DNA from: Paramacrobiotus metropolitanus
Taxonomy: Eukaryota; Tardigrada; Eutardigrada; Parachela; Macrobiotidae
Assembly (NCBI RefSeq): GCF_019649055.1
Contig: NW_026570297.1
Coordinates: 310,001-374,000 of the forward strand
Direction: 5' to 3'
Length of the DNA stretch: 64,000 nucleotides
In this document: positions 24,701-33,966 of the stretch, one piece after another
Layout: each line of letters begins with the position of its first letter
How positions within the stretch are numbered: the stretch's first letter is position 1
Notes under the pieces: model-generated
What the model saw: the letters and a program-made list of their open reading frames with translations, nothing else
The model's database searches: none
Told to the model about the DNA's origin: nothing
Program-made: the position numbers and the translations under genes

Positions 24701-26399
24701 CGTCCCGGGAAGTCATAAATCAAAGTTGTACGTTTGTCAAAAGGTTACTCCACTCATTGCTGGACGTGAAGTACCTAACCAACAAAATTGTTACTTAATT
24801 CCTAACGTAAAAAACTGTAACACCCCATAAAACAACACTTGCACAAAATTTTTTTCAAGAGCACAGACTGCACAGTGACAGCACACTTCAGATAATTTTA
24901 AATTGAGAAACTTCTACTACCAAAAGTATAGCATTTTCAAATATTTAATTGCTTCTGCTATTTTTTCTTATAAATATTAGCAAGCGAGCAACGCAACATG
25001 ATAGCAATTAATATAAAAAAAACTTCAATCAAATTTCAAAACCCAAATAACCACTCAAAAGTCGGACGATGCGGCAGTTACCCAACACTGTCTGTCATAA
25101 GTTTAACCCACAACCGAACAGTTCCCAGTTAAATACACTGAGATTCTAAAAATAATCCCAGAGCACACGCGGCTGTCATTTTTAAAGCAACCTAATCGAC
25201 ATGTTCCTATTTCAGTTTTGTGGCAATGAACTGCTGCTCCACTTTCCCCGGCCAGCGCCAACGTTATGAAGAAGCGCACCAAAAATAAATCCATCGCAAC
25301 TGTATTTCCGGTTGATCGCCGCACAATACCGCCAAAGCGCTATTATTGCTTAATTCAGCTGCTTTATTTACCGTCACGCCTTGTTCCTAGTCGGGTATTG
25401 ATTTTTCCATTCAGAAAATATAAAATCGTAATCACTCTGCCTATTCATGAATTATTTGCCAAAGGAACGCTAAAGCAGAAACACGTTTTTTCATCGGCCA
25501 CAAAAACGTAGCAATCCACTAAAAAAACTCAGATGCAAATCTCCTATTCTTACAACGCTCCAAACGCATTAAGTCACGAGCTTTTTGGAAAACTCTGCGA
25601 CAATAAAATACCCAAAATAAATTTCACAATAAAATTATTAAACTTCTGAAAATAAAAATTTTTAATTATGCTTTATTAAAATAAAATTTATCAATTATTC
25701 TTTATTAAAAAATTCCAGCTGCTACCGCACGAACGGATAAATTCACACCGGCCACTTTTCTATGCACAACAAAAACATGCCATAATACTCGTCCACTGCG
25801 CATAATGCAGCCATCGAAAATGAAAATGAGTGGGACATGTTTGCAATGGGAAACGCGCAAGAGCCGCGGCGGCTCATTTGCAAGTCACAAAGCGCTCGTA
25901 ATCGTCCACTTGAAAGGAAAAAACAAACGCTCACCCGCTCGTCTTCCATGCTTATGTTAGCCTGAAAACAACATTTCTACGTGGGTCTTAGCGGTGCCGT
26001 TTGCTGACTGCTCTCGCTTGGCCGTGACTCGCGGCTGCGCCAACTATGTACGACTCTCTGAAGGCCATAATTAACTCAACTAATCCTTCACTCATCACCA
26101 AAGGACGGCAAATTACTGCAAATTCCGAGAAAAGCTTCGACTAAAGAAACTCATTGCAAGCAACATCTACCTCATTTCTGCGTTAAAAAATCGAGCGAAA
26201 AAAATTCCACATACGCGAAAACCTGACTCAAACTACAGCGATGCAAGGAAAATCGAAGAAACTCGCGAAATTCTTGGCCGATATTTGTACCTGCTATTTT
26301 GAGGACCACGCGATCCGCCGGATCCAGTTGGTAGACAGAGAGCGGCTGCTCCTTGGACCACTCCAGCAGCTGGACGTGCTCGTCCGACAGATGTTGCAT
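49..26399 (-). CDS. Spectraplakin (MACF1/dystonin/Shot/VAB-10 family), long isoform
   Basis: Giant cytolinker joining F-actin (N-terminal CH pair) to microtubules (C-terminal GAS2 and SxIP). Exons, high to low coordinate: 26399-26291, 18832-18771, 16514-16425, 16255-16178, 15660-15568, 12060-11855, 11771-11656, 11543-11449, 11217-11098, 11021-10926, 10864-10640, 10472-10239, 10104-9816, 9730-9305, 9243-8685, 8547-8282, 8220-7853, 7736-7446, 7384-7059, 6993-6276, 6213-5086, 5031-4759, 4686-4486, 4389-4261, 4201-4031, 3857-2714, 2350-1750, 1638-1521, 1451-1309, 1228-1142, 956-839, 727-585, 471-49. Every junction has GT/AG, and phases match throughout except for one frameshift inside exon 2350-1750. 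Total is about 3,150 residues, shorter than the 5,000+ of fly Shot or human MACF1. The start ATG at 26399 opens a 36-residue leader ending in the family motif [12 protein letters not shown], which joins [14 protein letters not shown]. The stop is TGA at 49-51. Family assignment is secure; exact exon ends are hand-called. Confidence 0.95.
839..1638 (-). other. EF-hand pair and GAS2 domain of the spectraplakin
   Basis: Exons 1638-1521 and 1451-1309 encode two canonical EF-hand loops, [12 protein letters not shown] and [12 protein letters not shown], both with intact acidic calcium ligands. Exons 1228-1142 and 956-839 encode the GAS2/GAR domain, with the Cys-containing stretch [12 protein letters not shown] and the invariant core [19 protein letters not shown]. 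This module binds the microtubule lattice, and calcium at the EF-hands modulates it in MACF1. All introns interrupt at phases compatible with one reading frame. Confidence 0.97.
1750..9243 (-). other. Spectrin-repeat rod of the spectraplakin
   Basis: Thirteen exons from 9243 to 1750 encode about 2,000 residues of continuous heptad-rich helix, enough for roughly 19 spectrin repeats of about 106 residues. Typical repeat signatures recur, such as conserved Trp in [24 protein letters not shown] and [16 protein letters not shown], and the motif LAKHKEF. The last repeats, exons 3857-2714 and 2350-1750, are the closest to the corresponding C-terminal repeats of MACF1. Repeat count is estimated from length. 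Confidence 0.9.
1902..1945 (-). other. Apparent frameshift in a spectraplakin rod exon
   Basis: Exon 2350-1750 starts in the frame that reads [15 protein letters not shown] and reaches a stop near 1902. The conserved continuation ([17 protein letters not shown]...[10 protein letters not shown]) lies in another frame of the same exon. The exon is 601 bases, one short of what its flanking phases need. No plausible intron with a pyrimidine tract exists in the overlap. A run of five C at 1925-1929 (plus strand) is the likeliest site of a lost base, through sequencing error or a real indel. Confidence 0.75.
9305..10104 (-). other. Ser/Arg-rich disordered linker of the spectraplakin
   Basis: Exons 10104-9816 and 9730-9305 encode about 238 residues rich in Ser, Gly, Asn, Asp and Arg (for example [13 protein letters not shown] and SRRGSTDSG), with no predicted repeat structure. 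The segment sits between the short plakin-type region and the spectrin rod, where canonical spectraplakins carry the rest of the plakin domain. Clusters of RRxS-type sequence look like basophilic kinase sites, which is an inference. Frame and splice phase are continuous with both neighbours. Confidence 0.8.
10239..11217 (-). other. Shortened plakin-type helical region
   Basis: Four exons (11217-11098, 11021-10926, 10864-10640, 10472-10239) follow CH2 and encode about 225 residues of helical sequence, including [15 protein letters not shown] and [16 protein letters not shown]. It resembles the first spectrin-like repeat of a plakin domain. A full plakin domain is about 1,000 residues and contains an SH3 inserted in a repeat. 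No SH3 signature or further plakin repeats are visible before the linker and rod, so this region looks reduced. Confidence 0.7.
11449..12060 (-). other. Spectraplakin CH2 domain (three exons)
   Basis: Second calponin-homology domain, in exons 12060-11855, 11771-11656 and 11543-11449. Landmarks are [51 protein letters not shown] and [14 protein letters not shown]. Together with CH1 it forms the tandem actin-binding module; alone it binds actin poorly in characterised family members. Its first exon starts in phase 0 and is the shared acceptor for both the CH1-containing and the CH1-less transcripts. Confidence 0.95.
12061..13306. other. Spectraplakin intron between CH2 and the alternative first exon
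   Basis: AT-rich, with many short stop-interrupted frames on both strands. No coding exon, repeat or RNA gene was recognised. Confidence 0.6.
13307..13774 (-). CDS. Alternative first exon: CH1-less spectraplakin isoform
   Basis: A 156-codon open exon starts with ATG at 13774 and ends at a GTGAAT donor (AC at 13305-13306). It ends in phase 0, as does the last CH1 exon, so it can splice directly to the CH2 exon at 12060 without a frameshift. The product would have a unique basic, Ser-rich head (it contains VVKRRRNV and [13 protein letters not shown]) followed by CH2, with no CH1. Drosophila Shot is known to make a comparable isoform (Shot-C) lacking CH1 with weak actin binding. An ATG seven bases upstream in another frame could act as a uORF start. 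Expression is inferred, not shown. Confidence 0.7.
13775..15567. other. Intron upstream of the CH1-less first exon
   Basis: This should contain the promoter of the CH1-less transcript, running leftward. No clear TATA box was identified, and I see no coding exon in it on either strand. Confidence 0.5.
16597..17155. mobile_element. MITE-like element with 15-bp terminal inverted repeats
   Basis: CGCCAGAACGGATCA at 16597-16611 is repeated perfectly in inverted orientation at 17141-17155, bounding 559 bp. Just inside the left end lies a long hairpin: arms at 16622-16685 and 16753-16807 match over 55 bp, except that the left arm carries a tandem duplication of a 9-base unit (GGTGCTGTG). No coding sequence and no obvious target-site duplication were seen. 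It lies in the intron between two CH1 exons, about 80 bp from the exon at 16425-16514. Confidence 0.65.
17156..18770. other. Spectraplakin intron (CH1), unremarkable
   Basis: AT-rich intron sequence without recognisable exons, repeats or RNA genes. Confidence 0.6.
18833..26290. other. Large first intron of the spectraplakin
   Basis: About 7.5 kb with only short random-looking frames, apart from the candidate alternative first exon at 21828-21891. A 36-codon open stretch on the minus strand at about 18955-19063 (starting [16 protein letters not shown]) ends near weak donors and was not accepted as an exon. First introns of this size often hold enhancers; none can be pinpointed here. Confidence 0.6.
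21828..21891 (-). CDS. Candidate alternative first exon of the long spectraplakin
   Basis: ATG at 21891, with A at -3, opens 21 codons ([20 protein letters not shown]...) and runs into a GTGAGC donor at 21826-21827, leaving one G. That phase fits the CH1 exon at 18832, which starts with AT, recreating the same GAT codon used by the first exon at 26399. The peptide is short and basic. Alternative N-termini ahead of CH1 are known in Shot, MACF1 and dystonin. The evidence is start codon, donor and phase only, so chance cannot be excluded. Confidence 0.4.
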
Positions 26400-28829
26400 T
26401 CTGCGTCCGGATCTCCCAAAAACGCGAGCCTCAGATTCTACAGTTTCTCAAATCCATTTCTCAAACAGTCCATAGACTGTAATAACATACATTACAACGG
26501 AGGTTGCTCTTACCTGTTCTCTCATACCCCGTCGCGTTGTACGCAATTCAATAATCTCCTCAAAATTAATAACTCCTGGCCAAGCTGGAAAACAGCTGTT
26601 TTACAATCATGAAACGATGATCAAACACAAATCGCTCGCTGTTCAAACGTCTGCGTGAGTTCGTCTTTATCACCACACACGGCTCATGCTGCAGTGTCAG
26701 TGTGCATAAGTCGATGGTGACGCATGGATTCAATACAACGCAGTATGTATTGATATCCGGTTAGGGGGCGGTCCGCAAAACTTCTATTGGTCTGCTGTCA
26801 TACACCGAATCACAGTATGTAGATGTACGCAGCAGTACGGATTAAATTTGCATCCCGTACGCGTGTTATTATTTAGCTTTTTTTTTTCACGATAAATGCA
26901 GCCAAATTTGCCGATTCACTACATTAAGGTTTCCGTATATTTTTCGGAAGTTACCGTATCTTACATTGATCGTTTATTAAATGGACCAAGCCGAGAAAAA
27001 CGTAGGCTTAATTTGCACTGACGTAGACGTGCGCAATTGCGCAATAATGCGCATTATTCGATGAATATGAGTGGCCACTGGCTAGTGTATTAAGGAAAAA
27101 TTATTATCTGCGGACATGGTACGTCTTTTGCTATTTTATCTCACAAATAAAAGTTAATATCATTCCTGATTGCTTAAATAACTGAAGAAATGTAGGCAGG
27201 CCAATTGAAAATTATCATCAGAAGGAAATGACATTGCAGATACTGTATTAGTGGAATCGGAAAAGGGTTACGTTACGCGCTTCGTGGCGTCGACATACAA
27301 GTTTCAACTGAGTCTTGACGAAGGCTTAATTTTGCCACCACAACTGCCACAATCCGGCCCCGATTGCAATCTTTAGTGCACCGTGCTGGTGTTCTCGGGC
27401 GGTAAATAGTGCGGTGAGGCCTTTTATCGCAGTGCTGCATGCAGTGGCCAGCGTTGGGCTCTCCTTGGTCGTTCTCCGGATGCACGTTGTCCAACCGAAC
27501 CGCGCCCGAAGCCCAGTGCCGCGCCATCTTGGCAGCGACAGTGACCATTATCCGGCCGTAATGCGGAAGGTGCGCCGCAAGACCCAAAGCGGACACTGCG
27601 CTAGCGAGTGGACCGGCATTCGACGCTTCCGCCTCCTTGCAACTGCAAACGGCGCGTATCTCTACGCAAACCAACTGAAAGTGCAGCCCTAGCTTGATGA
27701 AAGTGCATGGTAGTGCAGCGCCTGACACCTGCTGCACAAGGTCATGAATTAGGCCCCGGTGAATTGGGAGCTATATAAATGTCTGGCGTGGAGAATACAA
27801 GTATTTAAACCACAGCTTGGCGGTTATGTGCATTGTGTCACCACAGAAAACGGCGAGTGCTAAATGCACGCGATGCGCTTCTTTAACTGAGTACTCCCAT
27901 GCACGCCACGCGCGTGTACTCGAAACTACCTTCGCCTTCAGCAGTTCGAAGTCTACGTAGACTTCGAGCTGCCGAACGCGAAGGTACGTGCCGGTGTAGA
28001 AGCTGTGAGGTATTAGATTCCGTGCGCATGACAATGTTGCCTTCCAAGGTTTTTTACTGTGCAGTATTCTGTCAACTGGACGTCAACCCGGATAGTTTTG
28101 CTGAATTGTAAATTCGTAGCCAAGCAATCTTGCCAACGTGTTTGATCGTAACCGACTGCTTCCTGAATGTACGAGTATAACCGGCCAACCCGATGTCCCA
28201 CCCGAAGATTTTTTCCATGTCCGCCGCGTCCTATCCCAAAACATATACAGTATATATGCATTACTCACTGGCCCGGATGATGAGATGATGGTGCTAGACT
28301 GGAATGTTGCTTTTCTGATCAACCAGTCAGCAACAACTGCCACCGAAATCGAGTGTCCGTCTTGGCGAGTGTTGGCCGGGAAGAGTGTACAAGGGTTGTT
28401 TCTCAGAAAAGCGCTGTTTATCAGTCCGGACGGTTTTGCTGGTTACAAGTTTTTATTATAGTGTGCATTGTTGGGGCATTCGCATTAATTTCGATGTAGA
28501 AGTACATTCAGCACTTACAGATATATTATAAATTGTATTATGCTGCGCCTACGCACGGGCTTGTGCAGAGTTATTAGTAGCTCCGCAGACGAGAATAATC
28601 CATTTCAGAACTCAAAACAGCTCATTAGCACAGGTGCAGTATTTCAAGCACTAAATAATTCATCCCGTAAAGTTGAACCTGCTGCTGCTACTTACTTATA
28701 TAATATCCTGTACTGGCTGTACATACTAATAGTATGTGCATGTATATTATATATATAGATATTGATAGATATACATGCAGTAGTATCGCAAAATACGTAT
28801 TTGTTAATATGTGTTATCAAATTGGATCG
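26400..28829. other. Intergenic region upstream of the spectraplakin
   Basis: Expected to hold the promoter of the long spectraplakin transcript, reading left from about 26.4 kb. A GC-richer patch at 27.27-27.74 kb has overlapping open frames on both strands (154 codons minus, 92 plus), neither recognised. Near 27770 there is a TATATAAA string on the plus strand, and at 27928-27985 a long palindrome. No gene can be supported. Confidence 0.5.
27928..27985. repeat. 58-bp near-perfect palindrome
   Basis: Centred between 27956 and 27957. The outer arms ACCTTCGC and GCGAAGGT and the inner core TTCGAAGTCTACGTAGACTTCGA pair almost completely, with only a few mismatches between. It could extrude as a cruciform or fold as a hairpin RNA, or it could be a dimeric protein-binding site. 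Confidence 0.9.
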
Positions 28830-29423
28830 TCACGTCGTCAAACGTCTTTCCTCGGGATATCTCCATCCCTGCATCACCTCGTTGTGGTTGTGCTGAGATA
28901 ACGGCGCTAGGCGGGTGTTATCCACTGGGTGCAATCTTTCGCTATCTCCGCTGGCTGTCGAAACGTCGCTGGGCACATCCAGTTTTCTATGTCCATCTTT
29001 TGACGCATTCAGTTCATCCGCTGATACAAGAACCGGTAGATAAATCAGTCGCATGGCGCTCCAATCTCCTTCGAAACCGTCGGGAGACACGGCGGTCTTA
29101 AAGGGAATTACGTCACGTGAACCAACAGCTCCCACAATGTGTGCAGGTTGAGCGTTGCTGGTGGACAGCGCTTGGCTGGCGCTGCTGGTGTTGATCTGCG
29201 GTGAGACGATGTTGGTTATCTGGATGCGAATTATGTCGTCTTTGCCGTGGACAACGGTAACATCAGGATTAATATTGGTGCCAGGATTTAACTGACGCGA
29301 CCGCGGTACTACCGAAGCATGTTGGTGGGGGCGAGCAGGAGATTTCACGGGCTGCTTGGAAGCGATAATCGGCCCGGGTTGCATATACAGAATTACGAAA
29401 GCGACTTTTATGAATGCAAGCAT
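28830..29423 (-). CDS. Orphan protein with N-terminal signal-like segment
   Basis: Uninterrupted 197-codon frame from ATG at 29423 to a stop at 28830. The first 21 residues (MLAFIKVAFVILYMQPGPII) are hydrophobic and look like a signal peptide. The remainder is Ser/Pro/Asn-rich and polar, with no Cys and no domain I recognise. The frame stays open 29 codons upstream, but without a better start. A TATAA on the minus strand at 29456-29460 lies only about 33 bases before the ATG, which leaves almost no 5' UTR, so it may be fortuitous. It could be a secreted disordered protein or a chance frame. Confidence 0.45.
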   Translation of the reverse strand: MLAFIKVAFVILYMQPGPIIASKQPVKSPARPHQHASVVPRSRQLNPGTNINPDVTVVHGKDDIIRIQITNIVSPQINTSSASQALSTSNAQPAHIVGAVGSRDVIPFKTAVSPDGFEGDWSAMRLIYLPVLVSADELNASKDGHRKLDVPSDVSTASGDSERLHPVDNTRLAPLSQHNHNEVMQGWRYPEERRLTT

Positions 29424-30135
29424 TGTCGTGAAGGTCGGATAGAGACGTAGAAGAATTATAAAAAGGCAAAACTGTGTATTACGGTAAAAAAGATCAACAG
29501 CCAAAATCAAGGGAATTTTGCTGTTTACGTACGAGTACTATGTACAGTACTGTGCTACTTAAACGGCGTTATAGCATTATGCTTCTGACACTAGACAGTG
29601 ATTCCAAATCTGGCGAAACGCACGGCCGGACTCAAAGTACAAGGACATATATTGTAGCTAGAACATCCCGGATGCGCATTTTGGCTCTGGCAGAGCGGTG
29701 ATAGCTGAATCTTTGCACCTTTTTGCTCACGCGTTCTCGGTTGTGTTAATTGCATGTGACCTTAATTATTGTGGATTTGTATTGAATATATTCTGAGTAA
29801 GTCGCAATTCAAACTGACAGTGCAAAATAATCGGGTGCCTTCCGCAATCAGAAAGAATATAGAAGCGAAAAGTGACCGGATGCAGTTCTCGCTGACATAC
29901 GCTGTTGTGTTTCTAATCGTAAGTTTCTCACCGACCTACTCTGTATTTCTTACAGGAAAATAAAACTGATACGAGTACAAGCAGCACAAAACGAATTAGT
30001 GTACAGTACAACCAGGTCTTGTTATGGATGGATACTATCTGCACTGGTGCATAAATGCATTTTTAATTCAATTTGGCGCTACAAAACAGTCACAAGTTTC
30101 CATAAAAGTGAAACAATTGTACTGAATACACAGCC
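29424..30135. other. Intergenic, weak exon candidate at about 29.88 kb
   Basis: On the plus strand ATG at 29881 opens MQFSLTYAVVFLI, followed by a perfect GTAAGT donor and, 37 bases on, a TTTCTTACAG acceptor leading into about 30 further open codons. The implied intron is very short and the product is tiny. Nothing else was recognised. Confidence 0.3.
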
Positions 30136-32895
30136 TCAGCCGACTACGGAAATGGGCGGCCTAATCACACAGAACATTTCGTCTAAGTTGGCCGATGCTG
30201 GTGCTGTTCCCATGACAGAGGCCGCGTTCCCGCGTTGGACGTCAATGCTGATCCGTTGGCGCAAAAACTCCGTCGCCCGTACCTCGCCTGTTTCCTGTTG
30301 TATCATCTTCCCGACTTCGGTGACCAAATGAGATGCGTCCGGTCCGAGTGGTCCGAGTGTTTCGACGCCAAATGCACGGAACAGGTAATCCCGGGTGAGT
30401 TCCCGATACTTCGCCACTTTATCCTGCTCTGCGCGCGCCGCGGCTGCTCCCGCTTGCTTCGATGTTGCCGCGATGTGCGACAAGGCTACCGTGCACACAC
30501 ATGTGGCGTCCCAGGTCAGCATTTTTCCTCTTTCCCATGGGACCAAAGTCACTCCGTCGGGGCGCTTGCCATTGGTTAGGCAAGTACCAGGTGGCTCCAC
30601 TCAGTAGAGCCCTGCAACGGACTGGTAAATCCGAACCGCTCCGAATCCACTCCGATTTTCGGAGCGGATTGGACGGATTTGTTTTAAAAAAATTCGGATC
30701 GGAGTGGTTTCGGAGTTTAGGCTTGCCTGAATGGATCGGATTCGGATGTAATTATGACTCCGAATTATCCGAAATAAAATTATATTTTCAACTGATTTTT
30801 ATAGAATTTCCATAATTTTTAGGACAAAAAGCATCGCCAGCTTCGCGCTCCGCGCGAGGCTTCTGTGTGATTCGGTAAAGCACTAAACGTAGCTACTTCT
30901 ATTACTTACGTTAACTTCAGTTACTTACTCTGTGCCCTTTGTTAGAACCGAAGCTTGTTCAATAAAAAAAAAATCCGAATTACAACTTTTATGAGTTCTT
31001 TTGTTGAGAACTAAAAGAGATGCCACTAACACGTGAAAGCACCAGCCAGAAACTGTGGTTTTTGCGATGGCAAAAAGATCAAAATTTTCGGAATTCGCAA
31101 CTCGAAAAACGCTCAGGTATGAGCAATCTATGGCTAAGACGACGCAAAATTTAAACGGAGATTACATAAAAATCAAATAAACGTTCCGAAGATTTTGAAA
31201 ATTGAGAATTTCGATGATAACCTGGCGTGCGCTATCTTTAATTGTTGCAGCGGATAGTATAGGTATTATAGATTTTTCTGGAATGAAATAAAAAATAAAT
31301 ATGACAAAAATTTTCGGAGCGGATCGGACTGGATTCGGATTTGTAAAAAACATTTACGGATCGGAGTGGTCGGAGTATGATTTTGAAAATTCGGAGTCGG
31401 ACTGGGTTCGGAGAAAAATTTATTAGTTCGGATCGGACTGGACGAAGTTTTCGACTCCGTTGCAGGGCACTAGGCTCCAGTTCCGTTTCAATACCGGCGG
31501 AAGCAAAGGCGCGCTTTAAAGTGACATTGATGCAGCTGTGCCTGGGCTTCCGGCGCCGGCTTTTTTTACAACTCAGGCCATGGTATCCTCGCGCATCGGC
31601 CCATTCACCACAATTGCAACGGTGTGGAATGGTGACTGGTACGCCGAGACGCAGGCCGACAGCAATTCTGAGTGTGGTGTCGTTTAGGAAGTTACCGAGG
31701 GAAGCGGCTGGAAGTGCTTCCAGCCATGCGCCGTTATCCTTAGTGCTCACACCGCGAAGACGGGCTTCGCTTGACATGTCTGACTGGGCTGCCGCCAGGA
31801 GGGTTTCCACCGTGCCGTGGATGATCGGTTCATCCCAAATCTTCTGATGTTTTCTGGTTTCGAAGGCCGGAAGGTCAGCTTTGGTCATTTGCTGCCACTC
31901 TTCTGCGGCGCCGCGACAATAAATTTCCGGGTCAAAATCAACTAACTCGTTAGTCAGTTTAGCCACTGAGTAAGCCGAGGCCAAAAAGGTTGGAAGGGCC
32001 AGCTTCTCAATGCTCCGGATTCCGAGACCACCCTGTGCGACGGGAAGTGCCGCTTGCATCCATATGGCTTCGGTAATGTTCACATTGGTAATTCTCGACA
32101 GACAGTCGATGATCATTTTGTCGAACTGTCGCAAGAACTCCGTTTGCAGGTAGCACCGCGCAGTTCGCAACCTGTAAATCATTCTTACCGGACCCATGCT
32201 GCATTTCAAAAGGTACAACGCGTGGTGGGCAGGCAGCAGTGTTAAGCGTTGTGTCATCTTGGCAATCTTCTCCGTTTCAACAGCAAGGGTGCCTGCAACC
32301 GCGTCATCGTGGAGTGGTGCGCCAAGGTAGTTCAACTCGTTCAGGTGCGGCAACTGCAAATCAGGGAACGATTGGAGAAACGCGTTAGTTACCCTTTGGC
32401 GATCGGTTTCGGACCCTCCGATCACTACCAATTCGCATTTGGCGATGTTCAAATGCAGCCCGGCATTTTTCAACGCTTCTTGCAGAGTACATAGGTCATC
32501 GTATACGTCTTCAGGGTCACCTCCAAGCGCATCGTCATCCAAAAAACTCTCGCGAAATTTTGATTTCAGATGGCGGTGTGGTTTGATGGTGGCGAGGCAA
32601 TATAATAGCGGTCCTTTGGGATCACCCTATTGTGTCCCTGCGTGGGAAGAGATGCGGTAGGCGCCATGCAGCAATACCGATGGTGTTCCGTAACACTGCC
32701 AGACATAACGGTAGTACAGTGGTAGAAATTCCTCCGTTGCTTCGAGGATTTTATTACGGTCAAGAGAGTTGAATGCATTTTGTACATCCAGTTTCAAAAA
32801 GACTTGAACTTTGTCGCTTTTGACGGCATTCTCGATAAAGCAGCGCGCACCATGAACTGCTGCTTCAACGCCACCTTTCGTGCATATGCATTACT
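30136..32895 (-). pseudogene. Degenerate non-LTR retrotransposon (LINE) reverse transcriptase
   Basis: Reading leftward from about 32895: KGGVEAAVHGARCFIE and KLDVQNAFNSLDR (RT domain), GDPKGPLLYCLA, the catalytic box FLDDDALGG (F-x-D-D), then the C-terminal half with a Cys-rich motif CNCGEWADARGYHGLSC, and finally RPDGVTLVPW...LTWDATCV and RISIDVQRGNAAS. This C-terminal block is typical of LINE-like polymerases in marine invertebrates. The 5' part before the RT core is missing, and a TAG stop lies where Gln is expected just before GDPKGP (near 32625). An 872-bp element interrupts the frame at 30601-31472. It is a dead, 5'-truncated copy. Confidence 0.85.
30601..31472. mobile_element. hAT-like non-autonomous transposon nested in the LINE
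   Basis: The ends read TAGAGCCCTGCAACGGA (from 30605) and the inverse of TAGTGCCCTGCAACGGA (to 31472), a 17-bp TIR with one mismatch. Flanking 8-mers GGCTCCAC (30593-30600) and GGCTCCAG (31473-31480) form a target duplication with one mismatch. Removing the insert and one copy keeps the LINE frame open. Subterminal zones are packed with CGGAGTGG / TCGGATCGGA motifs, a common hAT feature where transposase binds. There is no transposase frame inside. Confidence 0.85.
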
Positions 32896-33871
32896 GTCAA
32901 TAAACTCAAGGTACTCATCCCAGATTTACTACTTATTTCGTTTCCGTAACTTCGCAATTAATTACCTCCCTGAACCACTGTTCACAGCATGCATTTAAGG
33001 TCACCGTTTTTAAGCAAGACAAAATTTTGCACAAATATGCTGTATATGTACTGATGTACAATATATATATATATATATATACAGTACATATAACACCTAA
33101 GCTGGCTTTAACCCGTCGTGGCATAATATTTTGCATTTCCGATGCATTAAAGAATACACGGGAACCATATGTCCTGACATAACATATGTTCTATTATTCT
33201 ACAGACACCACTCATACTTCATATGCAGCTACATATGGACAACGTAACGGTATTTTATGAAGCCAGGGACAGCACAGAAAACGATGTCCCATATTTGCGT
33301 CACAAAAGTAACGTAACGTATTTTCTGTGCAACCGACTGCCTATCTCGTATCTGGCATCTCCGTACATTATTAACGCAACCTTTTAGAAGGTCGCGTAAT
33401 ATGACATGATTAGGTGTGTGGTCATTGCGAAGTGACGGAAAATCTATTCCTTTTCGCGAAACTCTGATAAGCTTTGTACTTCCCAAGCGGTGGCCAAAAA
33501 TAGCATTACATGGTCCTATCAGTTTCGTTCATCGTCGCTCTGACTTTCAGTTTTTACGTTTTTTTCGCCCAGTGAGGTGTATTTCCTTTGCCGCTTCCGA
33601 TGTTAGATAGCGTTTTATCGCACTATCCATCCCCATAAACAAGCTATGCTATCTAACCAGGTTCGAGCAACATGGCCGGCTTTCACTGTTTGGTAGCAGC
33701 TGAATATTACAGGGTAACACAAAGCGCGACAACTATCGCAGTAATCGCACATTATTTATGACGGTACCACAGGAATGCCGATGACTAATACACGAGTTTA
33801 TGCGTTTACAGCAATCTGGAATTCACACTGATAAGGATCGCGTAGACGATAGCTTCCTACCCAATGGAAAG
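32896..33871. other. Intergenic, includes (TA)n microsatellite
   Basis: A run of about eleven TA dinucleotides lies at about 33060-33081. CATATG-containing strings recur around 33167-33238. No gene was seen. Confidence 0.6.
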
Positions 33872-33879
33872 TATAAATA
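33872..33879 (+). promoter_or_regulatory. TATA box of the acidic secreted LC8-like gene
   Basis: TATAAATA lies 88 bases upstream of the ATG at 33967, giving an expected transcription start near 33900 and a 5' UTR of about 65 bases. Confidence 0.6.
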
Positions 33880-33966
33880 CTAACCGAGAACTGTAACAGT
33901 TTCCATCTTTCACGTTCAACGGATTAAGTCATTAACCTTTGACGGTGTATTAATAAATTTCCCGCA

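Noticed and set aside
25103-25324. Small Cys-containing secreted-peptide-like frame in the first spectraplakin intron
   Set aside because: Short, single hydrophobic start, no splice or homology support; likely chance.
25935-25949. Five-codon ATG exon (MEDER) with a GTGAGC donor
   Set aside because: It ends in phase 0, which does not fit the first CH1 exon; it would only work by skipping half of CH1.
27273-27737. 154-codon minus-strand frame in a GC-richer patch
   Set aside because: An overlapping plus-strand frame is equally open, no domain or splice context supports either, and the composition alone explains the length.
28138-28461. 107-codon plus-strand frame
   Set aside because: Overlapped by an 86-codon minus-strand frame; no recognisable motif, signal peptide or promoter.
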